DNA of 7,218 bases from Cyanobacteria bacterium UBA1186 (lineage in GTDB: Bacteria > Cyanobacteriota > Vampirovibrionia > Gastranaerophilales > Gastranaerophilaceae), in the NCBI GenBank assembly GCA_002309875.1, contig DBYM01000063.1:37737-44954 (forward strand). The letters are read 5' to 3'. Below the pieces are notes generated by a model. That model saw nothing but the letters and a program-made list of their open reading frames with translations, searched no databases and had not been told where the DNA came from. The position numbers and the translations under genes are program-made. Below, piece after piece: positions 6,109 through 7,218 of this stretch (position 1 is the first letter of the stretch; each line of letters opens with the position of its first letter).

Positions 6109-6753
6109 ATGAGAATAAACACAACAGATACAACATTTCAGTCAAGGAACAGTACAATCCGTTTTGCGGACGACATAGCAAGGCGGGTTAATCAGTGCTA
6201 TCCGAGAAAATCCGCATCATTAATTACAAGTATGAAAAATATTGACCGTTTCAGGAGTTTAGAGACGAGATTGAGCGAAGGTATTGCCCAAATGCGCCAA
6301 ACCAAGAGAGACAGACTTTTTGCGGCAAAAACGTTTCCTGATATGCTGCGAGCAATAGTTGATACAATAAAGGAATTTAAAGCCGGAAATTGCGGTGAGA
6401 GTGCAGAATTGAGTGCAATCGTTGCCAAAGCAAACGGAATACAGAACTGTTATCTTGCGGAGGTGGAGGGAGAGTACGGGAATGATTTGGATCATACGGT
6501 TTTGTATGTCAATGACAAAATCCCTTATATCATTGATTCCTGGCTCGGGTTTGCTGATTACGTTCCAAATGCCGCAGCAAGATACAAGAATGAATATTTA
6601 AAATATTTTGATGAATATTATATGAATCAGAAAATCGTTTTCACCAAAAAAGACATGGGGGTTGATTATTTTTTAAATTATAAATTTTCTGATTTTGCCG
6701 TAAAATTTTTAAGAGAACAGTTCCCCGAAACGGTTATCCGAAAATCTTCTTAA
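6109..6753 (+). CDS. Transglutaminase-like (Cys-His-Asp) protein of unknown function
   Basis: A 214-residue protein whose central part looks like a transglutaminase/cysteine-protease fold. KAGNCGESAEL supplies C95 at the start of a helix, DLDHTVLYVND supplies H129 at the start of a strand, and PYIIDSWLGFADY supplies D143, the order and spacing expected of a Cys-His-Asp triad. The N-terminus, with TTFQSRN followed by IRFADDIARRVNQCYPR (17-33), looks like a conserved lead segment of a lineage-specific family I associate with Gastranaerophilales; this is memory, not a search. There is no signal peptide or membrane segment, so it is probably cytosolic unless exported by a non-classical route. Possible activities are peptide cleavage, amide transfer or deamidation; the substrate is unknown. 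The ribosome binding site is weak (only a distant GGA), and the ATG at 6109 is favoured by the N-terminal pattern. Its 3' end overlaps the convergent dapL by 20 bp. Confidence 0.72.
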   Translation: MRINTTDTTFQSRNSTIRFADDIARRVNQCYPRKSASLITSMKNIDRFRSLETRLSEGIAQMRQTKRDRLFAAKTFPDMLRAIVDTIKEFKAGNCGESAELSAIVAKANGIQNCYLAEVEGEYGNDLDHTVLYVNDKIPYIIDSWLGFADYVPNAAARYKNEYLKYFDEYYMNQKIVFTKKDMGVDYFLNYKFSDFAVKFLREQFPETVIRKSS

Positions 6754-7218
6754 ATCTTTCCATCGCCTCTTTGGTGTTTTCCTTAGAGCCGAAGGAGGTC
6801 AGGCGAAAATATCCTTCCCCGTTTTTACCGAAGCCTGCTCCCGGAGTGCCGACAATTTGTGCGTTTTCTAAGAGGTAATCAAAGAATTCCCACGATTTCA
6901 TGTCGTCAGGGCATTTCAGCCATATATAAGGCGAATGTTTCCCCCCGACGTGCCATATATTGCATTCTTTTAAGGTATCGGAAATCAGTTTTGCGTTTTC
7001 TTTGTAATATTTAATATTTACGGCAATTTCCTTTAAACCTTCCTCCGTAAATACGGCTTCTGCACCTCTTTGGACAATATAAGGAACACCGTTAAATTTT
7101 GTTGTCTGTCGTCTGAGCCACATTTTGTTGAGTTTTCCGAGTTCTTTGGGAACGATTGTGTAACCGCATCTTGTACCCGTAAATCCTGCGGTTTTGGAAA
7201 GCGAACAAAATTCTATTG
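6734..7218 (-). CDS. dapL: LL-diaminopimelate aminotransferase, C-terminal part
   Basis: The open frame enters from the right edge and ends at TAA 6736-6734, giving the last 160 residues of a protein usually about 400 long. The segment around 7166-7216 reads IEFCSLSKTAGFTGTRCG, which contains the Schiff-base lysine (codon 7195-7193) that binds pyridoxal phosphate. It is followed by WLRRQTTKFNGVPYIVQRGA, SPYIWLKCP, VGTPGAGFG and EGYFRLTSFGS; the arginine in the last motif is the expected substrate-carboxylate ligand. These are class I/II aminotransferase motifs in the form typical of DapL, which converts tetrahydrodipicolinate and glutamate to LL-diaminopimelate in one step for lysine and peptidoglycan synthesis. 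The start and promoter lie outside the window. The in-frame ATG at 7123 is internal, since homology continues upstream. It is convergent with the transglutaminase-like gene. Confidence 0.93.
   Translation of the reverse strand, partial: IEFCSLSKTAGFTGTRCGYTIVPKELGKLNKMWLRRQTTKFNGVPYIVQRGAEAVFTEEGLKEIAVNIKYYKENAKLISDTLKECNIWHVGGKHSPYIWLKCPDDMKSWEFFDYLLENAQIVGTPGAGFGKNGEGYFRLTSFGSKENTKEAMERFKKIFG

Noticed and set aside
6198..6601. Several overlapping open frames inside the transglutaminase-like gene
   Set aside because: They are shadows of a gene with a clear catalytic motif set and have no starts with ribosome binding sites.
1..7218. CRISPR array, tRNA/rRNA genes, insertion sequences or phage genes
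   Set aside because: No regularly spaced repeats, cloverleaf-like sequences, transposase motifs or terminal repeats were seen; nearly all the DNA is accounted for by metabolic or small hypothetical genes.

Overview
The window looks like chromosomal DNA from a low-GC, strictly anaerobic, fermentative bacterium. The main evidence is a complete trimeric [FeFe] hydrogenase operon of the NAD- and ferredoxin-linked, electron-bifurcating/confurcating type. A diaminopimelate aminotransferase of the DapL type, and two small proteins that resemble lineage-specific families I associate with gut Melainabacteria (Gastranaerophilales/Vampirovibrionia), make that group my best guess. The guess rests on remembered resemblance, not on a search.

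Left part (1-1331, minus strand): the N-terminal 43 codons of a gene that may encode glucose-6-phosphate isomerase, with its own good sigma70-type promoter in the preceding 66-bp gap. Upstream of it is a complete 377-residue gene for a cysteine-containing protein related to the 2-hydroxyacyl-CoA dehydratase / acyl-CoA dehydratase activase-related family.

Control region (1332-1502): this divergent region separates the 377-residue gene from the hydrogenase operon. It carries a minus-strand TATAAT box, a plus-strand TTGTCA-N17-TATAGT promoter with an extended -10, and three repeat structures placed on or beside these elements: an 8+8 bp inverted repeat, a TATTGTCA direct repeat with 16-bp period, and a 21-bp imperfect palindrome over the predicted start site. 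This suggests regulated, possibly coordinated expression.

Centre (1503-5696, plus strand): hydC, hydB and hydA, tightly packed (1-bp overlap, then a 12-nt gap) and closed by a strong intrinsic terminator. HydC is a NuoE-like [2Fe-2S] protein. HydB is a NuoF-like flavoprotein with an N-terminal thioredoxin-like domain and C-terminal 2[4Fe-4S] ferredoxin domain. HydA is the H-cluster catalytic subunit. Together they should couple NADH and reduced ferredoxin oxidation to H2 evolution, or the reverse. The HydE/F/G maturases needed to build the H-cluster are not in the window.

Right part (5697-7218): two small plus-strand genes, a 96-residue helical protein of unknown function and a 214-residue transglutaminase-like protein with an apparent Cys-His-Asp triad. 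A convergent partial dapL (minus strand, C-terminal 160 residues) overlaps the end of the 214-residue gene by 20 bp.
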